Source: Larimichthys crocea (Eukaryota; Chordata; Actinopteri; Sciaenidae). Taken from it: a stretch of DNA of 64,000 nt. Below are positions 46,501-55,375 of this stretch, piece after piece; the stretch's first letter is position 1, and each line of letters starts with the position of its first letter. A model generated the notes under the pieces. That model saw nothing but the letters and a program-made list of their open reading frames with translations. It was not told where the DNA came from and made no database searches. The stretch is from the NCBI RefSeq assembly GCF_000972845.2, contig NC_040018.1:5171022-5235021 (forward strand). Direction: 5' to 3'. The position numbers and the translations under genes are program-made.

Positions 46501-48967
46501 CATATTTAGTAGACGATGTTGAGGCCACAGAGTGGGGCTTTAAATATCTCCTGTTTTGAATCTCGATTTTAAAAAAATATGAAACTGGCAGCTAGAAAAC
46601 AGTAATTACTCCGTAAATAGCACATCCATTTTGAGGAGTGAGTAAGTGTGTTAGTACGGCGGAGCTGAGAACTGCTTGTTTTCTATCTGAATCTGAAGCT
46701 ATAATAATTTAACAAGGTGAAATGAAAATCTCCCGTGGATCATTTTAGAGTTACATTGTTTTCTTCTATCTGAATGAAAAACCCGCAGTACATGCAGCGG
46801 CAGTCAGTAAATCCTGTTCGGTTCCATCAGCTTCCCCTGTTGGCTTAAATAAATGTCTGCCCCTCCCCCGTTTCAAACAGGGATTTGCTAATGGTGTTTT
46901 CTTTGTAGCTGCCATCCAAAACAACACAGTTCAAAGATGTCTGTAATAACCTGTCAAAGCCTTCAGCTTGTATTCTGTTTCATTATGGCACGACTGTGGC
47001 TTCTGTCTCTAAACTAGATTTGCACACATTGTCAAAGCCGATATAACTGACCTCACATCGACCTAAACGCAACTTCTGTCAGCATGCGAATGTTTCGAAA
47101 AACTCTCCATGACGGAATTGCATTTTTTTTTTGGCATGATTGTCAAAGACAAGCAACAGAAAAGTTCAAAGAAGGTGAATTAGTTTTGCAGCCTCTGCAT
47201 AACCAACAGAATGTGAAGAGGGAACAGCTATAAAATGTATTCTATATGCATTGTGTTGCAGAGATACAGTATCTACTGAAATTAGTATGCTAACCGACTA
47301 GTTTCTGTCCATCTTGTAATACCACCAGCACCCAGAACGCCCTAAGGCCGACACGAAGACGAAGGCGAAGAGGAGCGTGCACGGTGGACAGAAAGATGCT
47401 GCAGCCGGGATCCCCGGGGGAGCTGTAGAGAAGAGACCCAGGGGCAGAGCTTTCTCCAGGAATAAATACTCAATATTCATGCCGACTTCTGCTCTGATCT
47501 GGAGCTGTTCGGAGTTTTTTTTTTTTTTTTACTTTTAGGATTAAAATCAGATCCATCTTCACTCGTGCTTCTCAACCTGTCTGTGGCAGTGGACGCGCAC
47601 ACGTCAAGTGTTGTTATTGTAGCCGTCTTTGCGCACCCAGAGCTCTATGATACTATTTTATATTATATTACCTGGGTTGGTTCCAGGCCTACTTTACTAT
47701 GAACTAGGTTAGCAAAGCCCCCATTGATAGGAACTCCATTCAGTGTTTACAAATCACCATCACGATGGAGTTATTTGATCTGTTGGTTGCAATTAAATCA
47801 GTTATTGTGTTTGCTGTGAGAGTTTGGAACGCTACATTGCCAGTTTCATTGAGAATCTTGAAAAGCTTCATTGCATCAAGGCTGGAAGGAGGTGACGAAG
47901 ATGCCTCCTGTTTTAGTACATGGCCATGAATTACACAATGGGATAGATAGTCACACTCGAGGGAGTATAAATTAAAAAAAAACCTTTTCAGATCCTTCAC
48001 AGTATTCCGCAAGAAATTAATCTACATACGAACCCTCGTCGCAGACTGATCCCGCCGCCTGTCCCCGTCACCCATCCCAGCTGGTAGAAGAGTCGACATA
48101 ACTCGGGGATGAGTACCCGAGGGTGCTCCCTCTCCTGGAACAAACACCAAAACAAGTTAATCGAGTTATTACAGCTCAACCCATCACATACTGTTAGTTC
48201 ATGCTGTGAATATAAAAAATAAAAAATATATGTTGGTTATTGCTGTATCAGTACTGTGTCACTGTAATGGAAACTCCCACGAAAAGATCAGGCAACAATA
48301 AATCAATCTGATTATTCATCTATGCCACAGGGCTGTATTGTCGTCCAAAACACATCAGGTATGGGCTTGATTGGTTTCCATAAATGCACACAATATAATG
48401 TATCTTGGCCTGATCCCTGAGCCACTCCTTCTGCTTTAAATACCAACTAGGGAACCAATTGTGAATTAATCCACAGGGGGAAATAGTCCCAAACAGAACA
48501 CTACTTATTCTGGTTTGAGTAATGTTTGCTGAAATTCATTATTCAGCCTTTAAAAAGTAAACACTATAAATCTGCTATCTGTTCGACTGTCTTCAGTAGG
48601 AACTAATGGACTCATGACTGATACTGTTTTCACCAGTCACATACTTAAAATGTGCATTATGTTTTCAGTCATGCTGTACCAGGAGAGTGTCACAGTAACA
48701 CAGACATCATATTATTATACGTGGTGACCCGTGTGATTACTGCTACTGAAGAACGAGTCGAATGCTTTCAGAAAGCCCAGAAAATAAACTTCAGGTTTCT
48801 TACTTTGGCAGACACCTGTCATGTTCATGTGGAGCTTTTTATTGCATCATGTCACACAGATGCAAGTTCAAAGTGTTCGTCGGTCTGTCTGTTGTGCTTG
48901 CCTGTTTCTCCGCGGCTTCTTGACCTGCTTCTTGGCAGCCGTCGCTGGTTCCGCACAAAGATGACAT
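40435..48967 (-). CDS. apip: apip, methylthioribulose-1-phosphate dehydratase (7 coding exons)
   Basis: This is the cytosolic methionine-salvage enzyme that dehydrates 5-methylthioribulose 1-phosphate; in mammals it also binds APAF1 and dampens apoptosis and pyroptosis. The joined exons 48967-48902, 48134-48034, 45531-45483, 45395-45278, 44233-44098, 41297-41130 and 40534-40435 total 738 nt, encoding 245 residues (human form 242). It is a class II aldolase/adducin-type fold. Zinc ligands are His118, His120 ([13 protein letters not shown]) and His198 ([10 protein letters not shown]). The catalytic acid is Glu142 (THQEMIKG) and the substrate-site Cys is Cys100 ([13 protein letters not shown]). 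Each is shifted by exactly 3 from the human numbering. Codons split by introns join correctly at every junction. The start is the first ATG of the [10 protein letters not shown] exon. The variable N-terminus (residues 1-25) is the least certain part. Confidence 0.95.
40593..41060 (+). mobile_element. Pogo-like (Tc1/mariner superfamily) element in the last apip intron
   Basis: The termini are near-perfect inverted repeats: CCGTATTTTCCGGACTATA on the left, and TATAGTCCGGAAAATACGG on the right. TA dinucleotides flank both ends (40591-40592, 41061-41062). The element occupies 468 of the 595 bases of the intron between exons 6 and 7. It encodes only a short N-terminal DNA-binding domain (40745-40891), so it is non-autonomous. 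The TIR recurs in many vertebrate genomes in pogo-type elements. Confidence 0.85.
40745..40891 (+). pseudogene. Truncated pogo-type transposase, DNA-binding domain only
   Basis: A 48-residue ORF beginning [20 protein letters not shown] with [20 protein letters not shown] near its end. This is the Psq/Brinker-type helix-turn-helix found at the N-terminus of pogo-like transposases. It stops at RYK-TAA; the catalytic DDE domain is absent. It lies antisense to apip inside an intron. Confidence 0.75.
41130..41297 (-). CDS. apip: apip coding exon 6
   Basis: Completes Arg157 and encodes [20 protein letters not shown] through SWEKAKT (158-212), including the third zinc ligand His198. Acceptor ATGTCCAG, donor CCAT/GTGAGTATT; Met213 is split AT/G across the last intron. 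Confidence 0.95.
41503..41746 (+). mobile_element. tRNA-like SINE-type repeat in apip intron
   Basis: The head reads GTGGCTCGGGAGGTAGAGAA, which resembles a pol III A box, followed by a worn B-box-like GTGGCTTCAACC. The body has CCTTGGACAAGACACTGAAA, CAAATTGCTCTCAATGGTCA and GTGCATGAATGGGTGAATAA, and it ends TGCTGTATAAATGTAGCAAT. I recognise this order as a widespread fish interspersed repeat. The class (SINE or tRNA-bearing MITE) is not settled. Confidence 0.55.
41831..41872. repeat. 22-bp tandem duplication
   Basis: GTGAATATGTTTTAGTGTAT is repeated after 22 bp with one mismatch. Confidence 0.85.
42795..42850 (-). mobile_element. Possible LINE 3' tail (minus)
   Basis: The minus strand reads CCCCTCAGGGATAATAAAGA, the kind of 3' terminus seen on fish non-LTR elements. 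No coding part was recognised upstream. Weak call. Confidence 0.3.
43325..43618 (+). mobile_element. LINE/SINE 3'-tail repeat in apip intron
   Basis: It contains GGGAGAGGGATCCCTCCTCT, CCTGAGGTTTCTTCCACATT, TCCCTGTTAAAGGTTTTTTG and AAGCCCTCAGGGGCAAATGT, and ends with CTATACAAATAAAATCTGAT and a (TTGATT) tail. This is a very common fish repeat end, which I take to be a non-LTR 3' UTR. Confidence 0.6.
44098..44233 (-). CDS. apip: apip coding exon 5 (zinc and catalytic site)
   Basis: Encodes residues 112-156 and carries the HTH zinc ligands (118, 120) and catalytic Glu142. Acceptor AAATGCAG, donor ATCG/GTATGT. The next intron down is the longest repeat-bearing one on the 3' side. Confidence 0.95.
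44397..44703 (+). mobile_element. TTAA-flanked MITE, copy D (307 bp), in apip intron 4
   Basis: The left end is TTAAAGGTGCTGTGTGTCAG followed by ATTTAGGGGGC, and the right end reads GGTCCTTTAA. Internal AGAAATGGAATATAACAT, ATAATCACCTGAAAATAAGA and ATGAGCCTTTTATATCTACA match copies B and C. It lies between exons 5 and 4 of apip. Confidence 0.75.
45278..45395 (-). CDS. apip: apip coding exon 4
   Basis: Encodes residues 73-111, starting [15 protein letters not shown] and ending [12 protein letters not shown], including Cys100 of the substrate site. Acceptor CGCTCAG, donor AGAG/GTGAGT. Confidence 0.95.
45483..45531 (-). CDS. apip: apip coding exon 3
   Basis: A 49-nt exon completing Gly56 and encoding [16 protein letters not shown] (57-72). 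Acceptor CACACAG, donor ATACAG/GTGAGC. Confidence 0.9.
47325..47465. other. Unexplained GC-rich island in apip intron 2
   Basis: A sharply bounded GC- and CpG-rich patch in AT-rich intron. Both strands stay open: plus reads a basic peptide starting [15 protein letters not shown], minus reads a hydrophobic one ending [10 protein letters not shown]. Neither is a known protein to me. It could be an intronic regulatory element or a fragment of a captured transcript. Confidence 0.35.
47515..47530. repeat. T16 homopolymer
   Basis: Run of 16 T, 50 bp beyond the GC-rich island. Confidence 0.9.
48034..48134 (-). CDS. apip: apip coding exon 2
   Basis: Encodes residues 23-55 plus two bases of Gly56, with [21 protein letters not shown] and [12 protein letters not shown]. 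The acceptor is TTGTTCCAG. The donor that keeps the frame is the weak GG/GTTCGT; a better-looking GTATGT lies four bases downstream but would shift the frame. Confidence 0.9.
48902..48967 (-). CDS. apip: apip coding exon 1
   Basis: It encodes residues 1-22, [20 protein letters not shown] plus KQ. The exon ends AAACAG followed by GCAAGC, so intron 1 uses a GC donor with the extended consensus usual for GC-AG introns. Phase 0 matches the human exon boundary. Three bases before the ATG is a good acceptor, TTTCCTCGCAG, so a non-coding exon probably precedes it (see 54618). Confidence 0.8.
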
Positions 48968-48970
48968 TTC

Positions 48971-51060
48971 CTGCGAGGAAACGCATTTGACCACATTTAG
49001 AAGACAATTCACAATGCTCCAGAGAAGATGTCTGGGAAATGGTTGCAATAACATTGATTTTGGTGTCATGTGAGACGAGCTTTGTGCTTTTAACTCACAA
49101 TGAAAGCGCATTCTGTCAGTGTCTTACTTCCTTATTCTGATTTACTCACTGACACTGGATACTGTTGAAATAAAATAAAAAAGAACCGATTTACAGTTCT
49201 CACTAATTCCTTTCTTTATCTTTCCGTGTCCTCCCACACATCAGTTAGGTAGACTTTCTTTGGAACAGCTACACAAGGGAAAATCCTTAAAGATGATTCT
49301 CTCTTTTTTTTTCTTTTTTTATAAAGGTAGTTAAGAAGGTAACAAGTATGCATATGATTTTGTTGAGAACAATCAAACAGAATTAAACGACTCTACGAAA
49401 GATTTAAAATGCCTAAATGGAAGAAAAACTAATCAAACAGAGAAATAAAGTGTCAGCTCACAGCTTCAGACAAAACAGAAGGCTACATTAAAAAGAAGAA
49501 TAGTTTCACTTTTAGTGTTAAATAACTGAATAAATTGTTTCCTGGTGATGGTTGTTTCCTTCTTTCTTGTTTGAAAGGGAGACACACACGAGCCATGTCA
49601 GGCACTGCGATTATGCAATTATCAGGAATTGGTTGATCGAGATAAGCGATACCACAGAACCTCAAACACTTTCCATCGCTCAAGAGCAGGAACTGTTTTC
49701 CAAAAAGACTTTTTTGTAAAATTGAGGACTTTTTTTGGTTCTTTCAGTCAAACTTTTCTTCTGGGACGTAACCCTAGAATCAAAACAAAAGGTTTCCTGT
49801 GGCCTAGCTGGGCTGAAGGGAAACGAGCAGTACCTGTGCAGTACGTTACGTTTGTAATGCTGTCTGCGGTTAGAATGGATAGATCGCCGTACAAACAGAC
49901 TCTTTGATGGAAACCTCAAAAGGCTTGACAGCTAATTAGTTTCCTTTAGCTTGTGTTATCTTACAGTAAACATAAACCGGTTTAATGGATGATGAGCTGA
50001 TGTTAACAGATGTCTGTGAGCTAAAATCGCCTGGAGGGCTGAACACGAGGACGACATTATCGCTATCGAATGTCGTTTTCATTCCGACAACGCGGCGAGG
50101 TGTTACATCTGAGAAAAATAGCTTAAGACAAGCGCTAACACAAGCAGACTTTTGCATGAAGTTATTTATTTCACTGGCAAAATATCTTTTTCACTTTGTT
50201 TTCTGTGCTGTCATTTAGAAAATTCAGGTAAATCAAAGTGCTGCTGTAATCCCTTTTTATTTCTTATTTTGATTACTGTAACCTTTTCTTCATTTGAATC
50301 ACCGGGCCCTCTTTAGCTCACCTTCAATTAGTGGACGGCAGCAAGACTGTTAACTAAGACTGTTTGTTAACCTCAGTTCTCGCCCACCACAATTTAAATT
50401 GCACACACAAGGCCTTAGGTGATCCCTGCATTTTAGAGCTGTTGACCAATTATTCCAGCTCGTGGCCTCGCCGCTCAACTGATCAAGGCCTCCGAATCGC
50501 CTTTGTCGCTCTGTGAGATCTGCTTAATCTGGGTTTTTTTAAGCGAGTAATAAAAAACAAATTTCAGAGGTTAGTCTTTGTATAAACACTCTGTTTGACT
50601 TCAAATTTGCTCTGATTGCATGCCTTAACCTGTATAATGCATATGTATGTTTGTTACATTATGTGTATGCTTGTACTTTTCATACCTGTATATTACCCAA
50701 TATGTTCAGCATTTTGTAAAACAAATATTATTATATAAAATTCTTAAGACACGATTTGTTCCAGCTGTTTGAGCACGTCTTGTTTTAAAACTGAAGTCTC
50801 ATAAGTTTCCAGCTAGGGCCTTTGTTGTTGCTGCCCTGGAAATACTTGACATGTTAGCACACATACTTAATTGAGCAACACTGTTACGTGCTTATCGGTG
50901 AAATCATCTGCTCTGCATATCATGGGGGAAATGAAAACTTATTACATAACACTTGACGTATTACATTACAACACTACTGCACAGTGAAACTGGTATTTAG
51001 TCCCATAAACAGGTGACTTGTCGAGAATTTGCCACATTTAAGCAGAGGTACATGCATATA
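48971..51060. other. Non-coding stretch upstream of apip coding exon 1
   Basis: Probably within the first apip intron if the 54618 exon is real. The 77-codon frame at 49985-50218 sits in a CpG-richer patch but resembles no known protein. No pdhx exon was recognised. Confidence 0.45.
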
Positions 51061-51781
51061 TGGAGGACTAAAAGTGCCAAAATGAAATAAATAAATATAC
51101 CATTAAACAATTAATTACTTAAATGTGTCATTAATTCATTAAAATACTGATTTTATGTAAAATACAAACAAACATATATAACCATTTCACTATTTAATTA
51201 ATCTATATTTACATTGACAGCTATTTAATGCATGGGGACGATGGGGCCAGAGTCAGGCACACTCAAAAGTTCTTTAGAAATCTACCAGAGAAGCGGTGGA
51301 CTACTTCTTCTAAATTTGCAGTCACTCTACAGTGACTAATATAATATCTATAATATCTTACCTTATCTATAATATCTTTAATAAGTTCCTCTGCTTTACT
51401 CGCTACATGCTCTGGGTCAGCAGGTCCTGCTTCCACATCCTCTGCTAAGACTAAAACGTCTCTCACCAACTCCCTTGGAAGTTCATGAAGAACCTTCATT
51501 TTTTCTAGCCAGGCACTCTACTTCAGACCAAAGCAATGAATCAGACTAGATTAGCGTCAGCCCCAGCCACTGACTTTGATGGGCGAGTTTGTCAATTCAT
51601 GAAGCACTGCAACACAGGACCATGAAATGTAAATGTAAATTAATTAAATAGTGAAATGATTCTATATGTTTGTTTGTTTTTTTACATAAAATGAATCTGT
51701 ATTTTAATGAATTAATGACACATTTAAGCATTTATTTAACGGTGTATTTATCTATTTAATTTTGGCATTTTTAGTCCTCCA
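51061..51781. mobile_element. 721-bp element with about 160-bp terminal inverted repeats
   Basis: The left end TGGAGGACTAAAAGTGCCAA and the reverse-complemented right end TGGAGGACTAAAAATGCCAA start inverted arms that can be followed for about 160 bp, with mismatches and small indels. TA flanks both ends (51059-51060, 51782-51783). The spacer holds a 78-codon minus frame (51499-51263) rich in Glu, Asp and Val. Long arms with a unique middle suggest a foldback or MITE derivative of a DNA transposon. The superfamily is not resolved. Confidence 0.75.
51263..51499 (-). pseudogene. 78-codon ORF inside the long-TIR element
   Basis: It begins MKVLHELPRELVRDVLVLAE and has AEELIKDIID before a GTAAGA donor-like site; the frame then stays open to a stop. 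The acidic, Leu/Val-rich composition looks coding rather than random. It may be the remnant of the parental element's gene or a captured host exon. I cannot assign a family. Confidence 0.3.
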
Positions 51782-51783
51782 TA

Positions 51784-52430
51784 AGCAGATTCTTACCTGT
51801 CGTAAACAGGTGAGTGCAGATGTGTTAAACACCTTTGTACATAAAGAAGTCAAGATGGGGGGTCCATAAACTTTTAAAACAGTGCTTATGAGGTTGTGGT
51901 GTTCACAATAAATGCACTATTTAACATTTAGACAAACACAGACCCTAAAGAAATCAAACCTGTGTGTTGCAGTCCTTACATCATACTCGAGTCCCAGTCA
52001 GATTTCATGCGGTCCGAAGCTTCTCCAGTTGACATAATATGTCATTTATTGTATTTATATACAATAAATTGACATAATGAACCTGCACACCCCTGCTATG
52101 CGAAGTCTGGCTCCTGTAGATGTGTTGCATGCTGTAGTACTAACACTGTCTTGTTTTTTCATTCCAACATAAACACAACTTAAGATCGAGAGTGGCTGAG
52201 TGAAATAAAATGGTGTGGAGTGATTTGCACTTTCATTTGCGATTAAAAAAAAAAAAAAACTGCTGCAGGTTTCAGTTGCACAGAACAAAAACAGTCACTG
52301 TCACTAAGTCAAAACCAAGATTAGCTTTTGGTTAGATCCTTTAACAAACTATTATTTGAGAATTTAAAAAGTAGATGAACTAATTCTGAAAATGAAAGAA
52401 GTATCTAAATGTACCTCTGTAACTTAAGAC
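51784..52430. other. Non-coding stretch between two transposons
   Basis: It contains a small palindrome near 52040-52065 (TTATTGTATTTATATACAATAA-like) and an A14 run near 52246. Nothing else seen. Confidence 0.45.
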
Positions 52431-53153
52431 TAGAGTTGCACGATACCCACGGTACCCTGCGGTGCCAAATCATAACGGTTCCTACTATATTGGTAGTCTA
52501 CACGACGGTCCTACCGTGGATTACTAAACTACAGGTGCCAGTTTCCGCCTGTAAACTCCCTGTAAACAAACCAACATGGCAACTACTGCAACCGAACTAC
52601 ACAGCTGCTGAATGATTGGCTGTTTGCCTGTTACTGCTGACGTCCGATGATATGATAGGCTGTTTCCACACACTGGGTCCGCCCGTCTGTTCGTGTGTTT
52701 CTGCCAGCAAGAACGAACTCCATGAAGACAACTCCGCTTCAGAGCAAACGACAAGCTAAAGTTCTGTCTCGCTCAGACGCGCGCACGGCTTACAGTCACG
52801 AACACGAAACAACACGCTCACCGTGGCAGAAGCACCAGGCCTGAGCGCGTCTGACGCGGCGGCGTTGAACACTGATTTTGCTAAAAAAAAACAAACTCGT
52901 TGTTTCAAACTTGTTTCAGTCTAATTTAGGGCTGTGCAATTAATCAAATTTTGATCACGATTTCGATTTTGTTGTCAAACGATCTCAAAAATCATATAAT
53001 GGAGTTTAAACGATTTATTTTCCACTTTTCATTACACAATTTCTGAGAGACGCGCATGCGCAATACATTCCATTTCACACGGCTCGCTGACAAAGATTGA
53101 GAGTGAGATTGAAAGCCGAATGAGAAGAATCAGACGAGAAGCAGCAGCACATA

Positions 53154-53417
53154 ATGTGCAAGATTTGCTACAAGGTAATAGCTGCTCCTCTTGGTAACAC
53201 CACAAATTTATTCAACCATCTCAAACAAAAGCACAAAGTCACTCACGACGAATTAATAAAGAAACAAAAAGACAAAGCCAGTGCCACAACCAGCAAGACG
53301 TCAACGCAAAATCAGTCATCGATCACAGACACACTGTTTAATGCGACTCCTTATCCGACAAGTTCGGAGAGGTATGATGAGAAACAAATATTTCCCTCCC
53401 TCCGTTTTCCAAAATAA
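53154..53417 (+). pseudogene. hAT transposase fragment, BED zinc finger
   Basis: The frame starts MCKICYKVIAAPLGNTTNLF followed by NHLKQKHKVTHDEL. This is the C-x2-C...H-x4-H BED finger typical of ZBED-like hAT transposases. After a Ser/Thr-rich linker it reaches SSERYDEKQ, where the normal coding sequence is interrupted by inserted DNA. The first part of the BED domain upstream of the first Cys is missing. Confidence 0.75.
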
Positions 53418-53700
53418 CATCGTGCACATAGCATCGTTTTCAAAAAAAGTTTTCGTTTACATCAGCCCACATAAATACGCCATTGAGCGCCATCATAACT
53501 ACGCCAAGCCTATGGGCGGCTGCTTCCATGATCATCGTCATAGCAAAAGGTAAACACTGGTCGCACTTTTGGCGCATCAGCTGCCTAAAACTCGATTCGT
53601 TTTCAGAGGCGAATTCACCGTTTGCGTGTAAAAGATCGGTACAAATTAAGGGAAATGTCTCCGTTTTTTAAAAATACCTGTGTACGTGTAAACGGGGCCT
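53408..53700. mobile_element. DNA-element fragment interrupting the inner hAT transposase
   Basis: The right end reads GTGTACGTGTAAACGGGGCC followed by T. Its reverse complement starts AGGCCCCGTTTACACG, a terminus I know from fish MITEs whose sequence is built on GTTTACACG-type motifs. The left end is not a matching inverted copy, so this insert appears truncated or rearranged. It separates two parts of the transposase. Confidence 0.55.
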
Positions 53701-53701
53701 A

Positions 53702-53794
53702 ACAGCTGCCATTGGATATTTCTTAGCTAAAGATATGCAACCCATTAATACAGTCGAGAGTGAGGGTTTCAAGAAGATGTTTATTGTTTATTGA
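53702..53794 (+). pseudogene. hAT transposase fragment after the insertion
   Basis: The frame reads TAAIGYFLAKDMQPINTVES then EGFKKM before a stop. This matches the segment that follows the BED finger and linker in hAT transposases (the ...LAKDM.P...V...GF... motif). It therefore continues the product of 53154-53417 across the inserted DNA. No catalytic residues remain. Confidence 0.75.
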
Positions 53795-54261
53795 GGCTTA
53801 TTATTATATTTATTTTGTTCTATAAATACAGAGAATTTGCAGAGCAGCTGGATCCATAGTTTATTTTGGATACTTTTATGTTTTTTTATGCCTTATTTAA
53901 TGTTCCATAAAGTATATTTATTTTATTGATTTAATGCTTCATACATTGCAAAACAGCTGTAAAGTACATATTTGTAGCCAAAATTTATTTTCAATTTGAA
54001 TATTTTGCATAAAGAATCAATAACAAAGTGTTTTTTGAGAGAGAGAGAGAAATGCTGAATAAATGCATCGTGAAACTCAAAATTAATCGTTTGAATAATC
54101 GTGATTTCAATATTGACCAAAATAATCGTGATATTGATTTTTTTTCCATAATCGAGCAGCCCTAGTCTAATTCTTACTTCACCAGTATTATGTTTATCAT
54201 GCACAAAACAACATAATAAGTAAGTATTTATAACTTAAACAAATACATTGCAGTTCATACA

Positions 54262-54292
<31 letters not shown>
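54262..54292. repeat. (AAT)n microsatellite
   Basis: Ten uninterrupted AAT units within the right part of the outer hAT. Confidence 0.9.
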
Positions 54293-54296
<4 letters not shown>

Positions 54297-54617
54297 GGCT
54301 GCACTATCGCGATAATACCCTGAACTCTGTCTGGTATAGTATCGTGACAACTCTACTTCAGACAGTTAAATGTGGCACATGGGGCAAACACAGACATATG
54401 ATTCATATTTAACTAAATTAAGTATTAATTTCGTCCTGATGGATCAGCTGATGACATGTGGCTCGCTGTGTGTTTGAGCTGAAATATAAAACCTGAGTTT
54501 ACATTAAAAGTTTGAGAGTTAACACACAGACAGCTTCGTTTAGCTCTGCTCACACAGGCTGTGAGTCCTTACGTGGATTAAAAACACACACAGAGCAGAC
54601 ACCGCGTGACTCCTTAC

Positions 54618-54740
54618 CTTTATTGTGTCGTGAAATCAGCCTGTAGTTCAAACACGTGGAGCTAACGTTACTGCCGACGCGTAAACACGCGTCATCAATG
54701 TGCGACGTGCACACGAGCAAAACGTCAAGGCTGTGCACGT
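54618..54740 (-). promoter_or_regulatory. apip: Candidate apip 5' non-coding exon and promoter
   Basis: A compact CpG-rich patch in AT-rich DNA. On the minus strand it includes two CACGTG E-boxes, a CRE-like TTGACGTTTT, the GTAACGTTAGCT motif common in fish 5' leaders, and a strong donor CAATAAAG/GTAAGG ending an exon at 54618. The first apip coding exon has an acceptor three bases before its ATG, so splicing from here would supply the 5' leader. No ATG in this exon is in frame. It could instead belong to an unrelated transcript. Confidence 0.4.
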
Positions 54741-54876
54741 GTATTATTTTTTAGTTTATAACATATTTTAGAAATATTAACAACATTTACTCAAGTAAAA
54801 TAAATAAACTCTATTGAATAATAAAAAAAAACTTAACTGGATAAATATGAAATATATAATATAAAAAATACAATTT

Positions 54877-55375
54877 AGATAGATAGATTACACAAAGTGA
54901 CAAGTGACAACAAAAAATAAAAATATACTATAAAGCAAACTATACATAATAAAATATCAAAAAAGCAATAGTGAATACGATAAAATAAAATATATTGTAC
55001 AGAGGTATATACAGCAAGTTGGCAGTGTTGATATGTACAAAGTAGGGAGAAATGTGAGGTGACTGTAGATTGTAGATTATGACTTAGCTTTTGTTATACA
55101 GTGTGATGGCATGTGGCAGGAAAGATTTCCTGTATCTGTAGCAGCCTGTGGGAGAAGATGCTCCGCTGTCTGTCCACTGTGTGGTGGAGAGGATGCTGCT
55201 CATTGTCCATGATGGATAACAGTTTATTCAGCGTCCTCCTCTCCACCACAGTCTCGAGAGACTCAAGTCTTAGTCCAAGAACAGAGCCAGCCTTCTTGAT
55301 GATCTTTTCAAGTCTGTTGGTGTCGCTGGCTCTGATGCTGCTGCCCCAACAAACAACAGCAAAGAAGATTTACTG
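54877..55375 (-). mobile_element. LINE fragment (3' part, minus strand)
   Basis: The minus frame reads FFAVVCWGSSIRASDTNRLE, KIIKKAGSVLGLRLESLETV, VERRTLNKLLSIMDN and HPLHHTVDRQRS. This is the conserved C-terminal region of a fish non-LTR ORF2. A one-base shift near 55115 separates it from the expected KSFLPHAITLYN ending. The low-coordinate end closes with a TCTATCTA-type tail. The RT core is missing: a 5'-truncated, inactive copy. Confidence 0.8.

Larger units (their letters stand above)
52927..54164 (+). mobile_element. Inner hAT element nested in the outer hAT
   Basis: The left end is TAGGGCTGTGCAATTAATCA and the reverse-complemented right end TAGGGCTGCTCGATTATGGA. Perfect 8-bp target duplications GTCTAATT flank it (52919-52926 and 54165-54172), diagnostic of the hAT superfamily. 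It carries two disconnected pieces of a BED-finger hAT transposase (53154-53417 and 53702-53794), separated by a further insertion, and lacks most of the catalytic domain. It is inactive. Confidence 0.9.
52431..54355. mobile_element. Outer hAT-type element, interrupted by a second hAT
   Basis: The left terminus TAGAGTTGCACGATACCC and the reverse-complemented right terminus TAGAGTTGTCACGATACTAT are inverted repeats. They are flanked by 8-bp target duplications CTTAAGAC (52423-52430) and CTTCAGAC (54356-54363), seven of eight bases matching. Its own sequence is about 0.68 kb once the inserted element and one copy of the inner target duplication are removed; it is non-coding and notably CpG-rich at 52640-52870. 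The (AAT)n run at 54262-54292 lies inside it. Confidence 0.8.

Noticed and set aside
47298..47480. Hydrophobic 60-codon minus frame that could be read as a membrane anchor
   Set aside because: Lies in a GC-rich island open on both strands inside an apip intron. No homology.
49985..50218. 77-codon plus frame starting MDDELMLTDVCELKSPGG
   Set aside because: Looks coding-like in composition but matches nothing I know and has no splice or promoter context.
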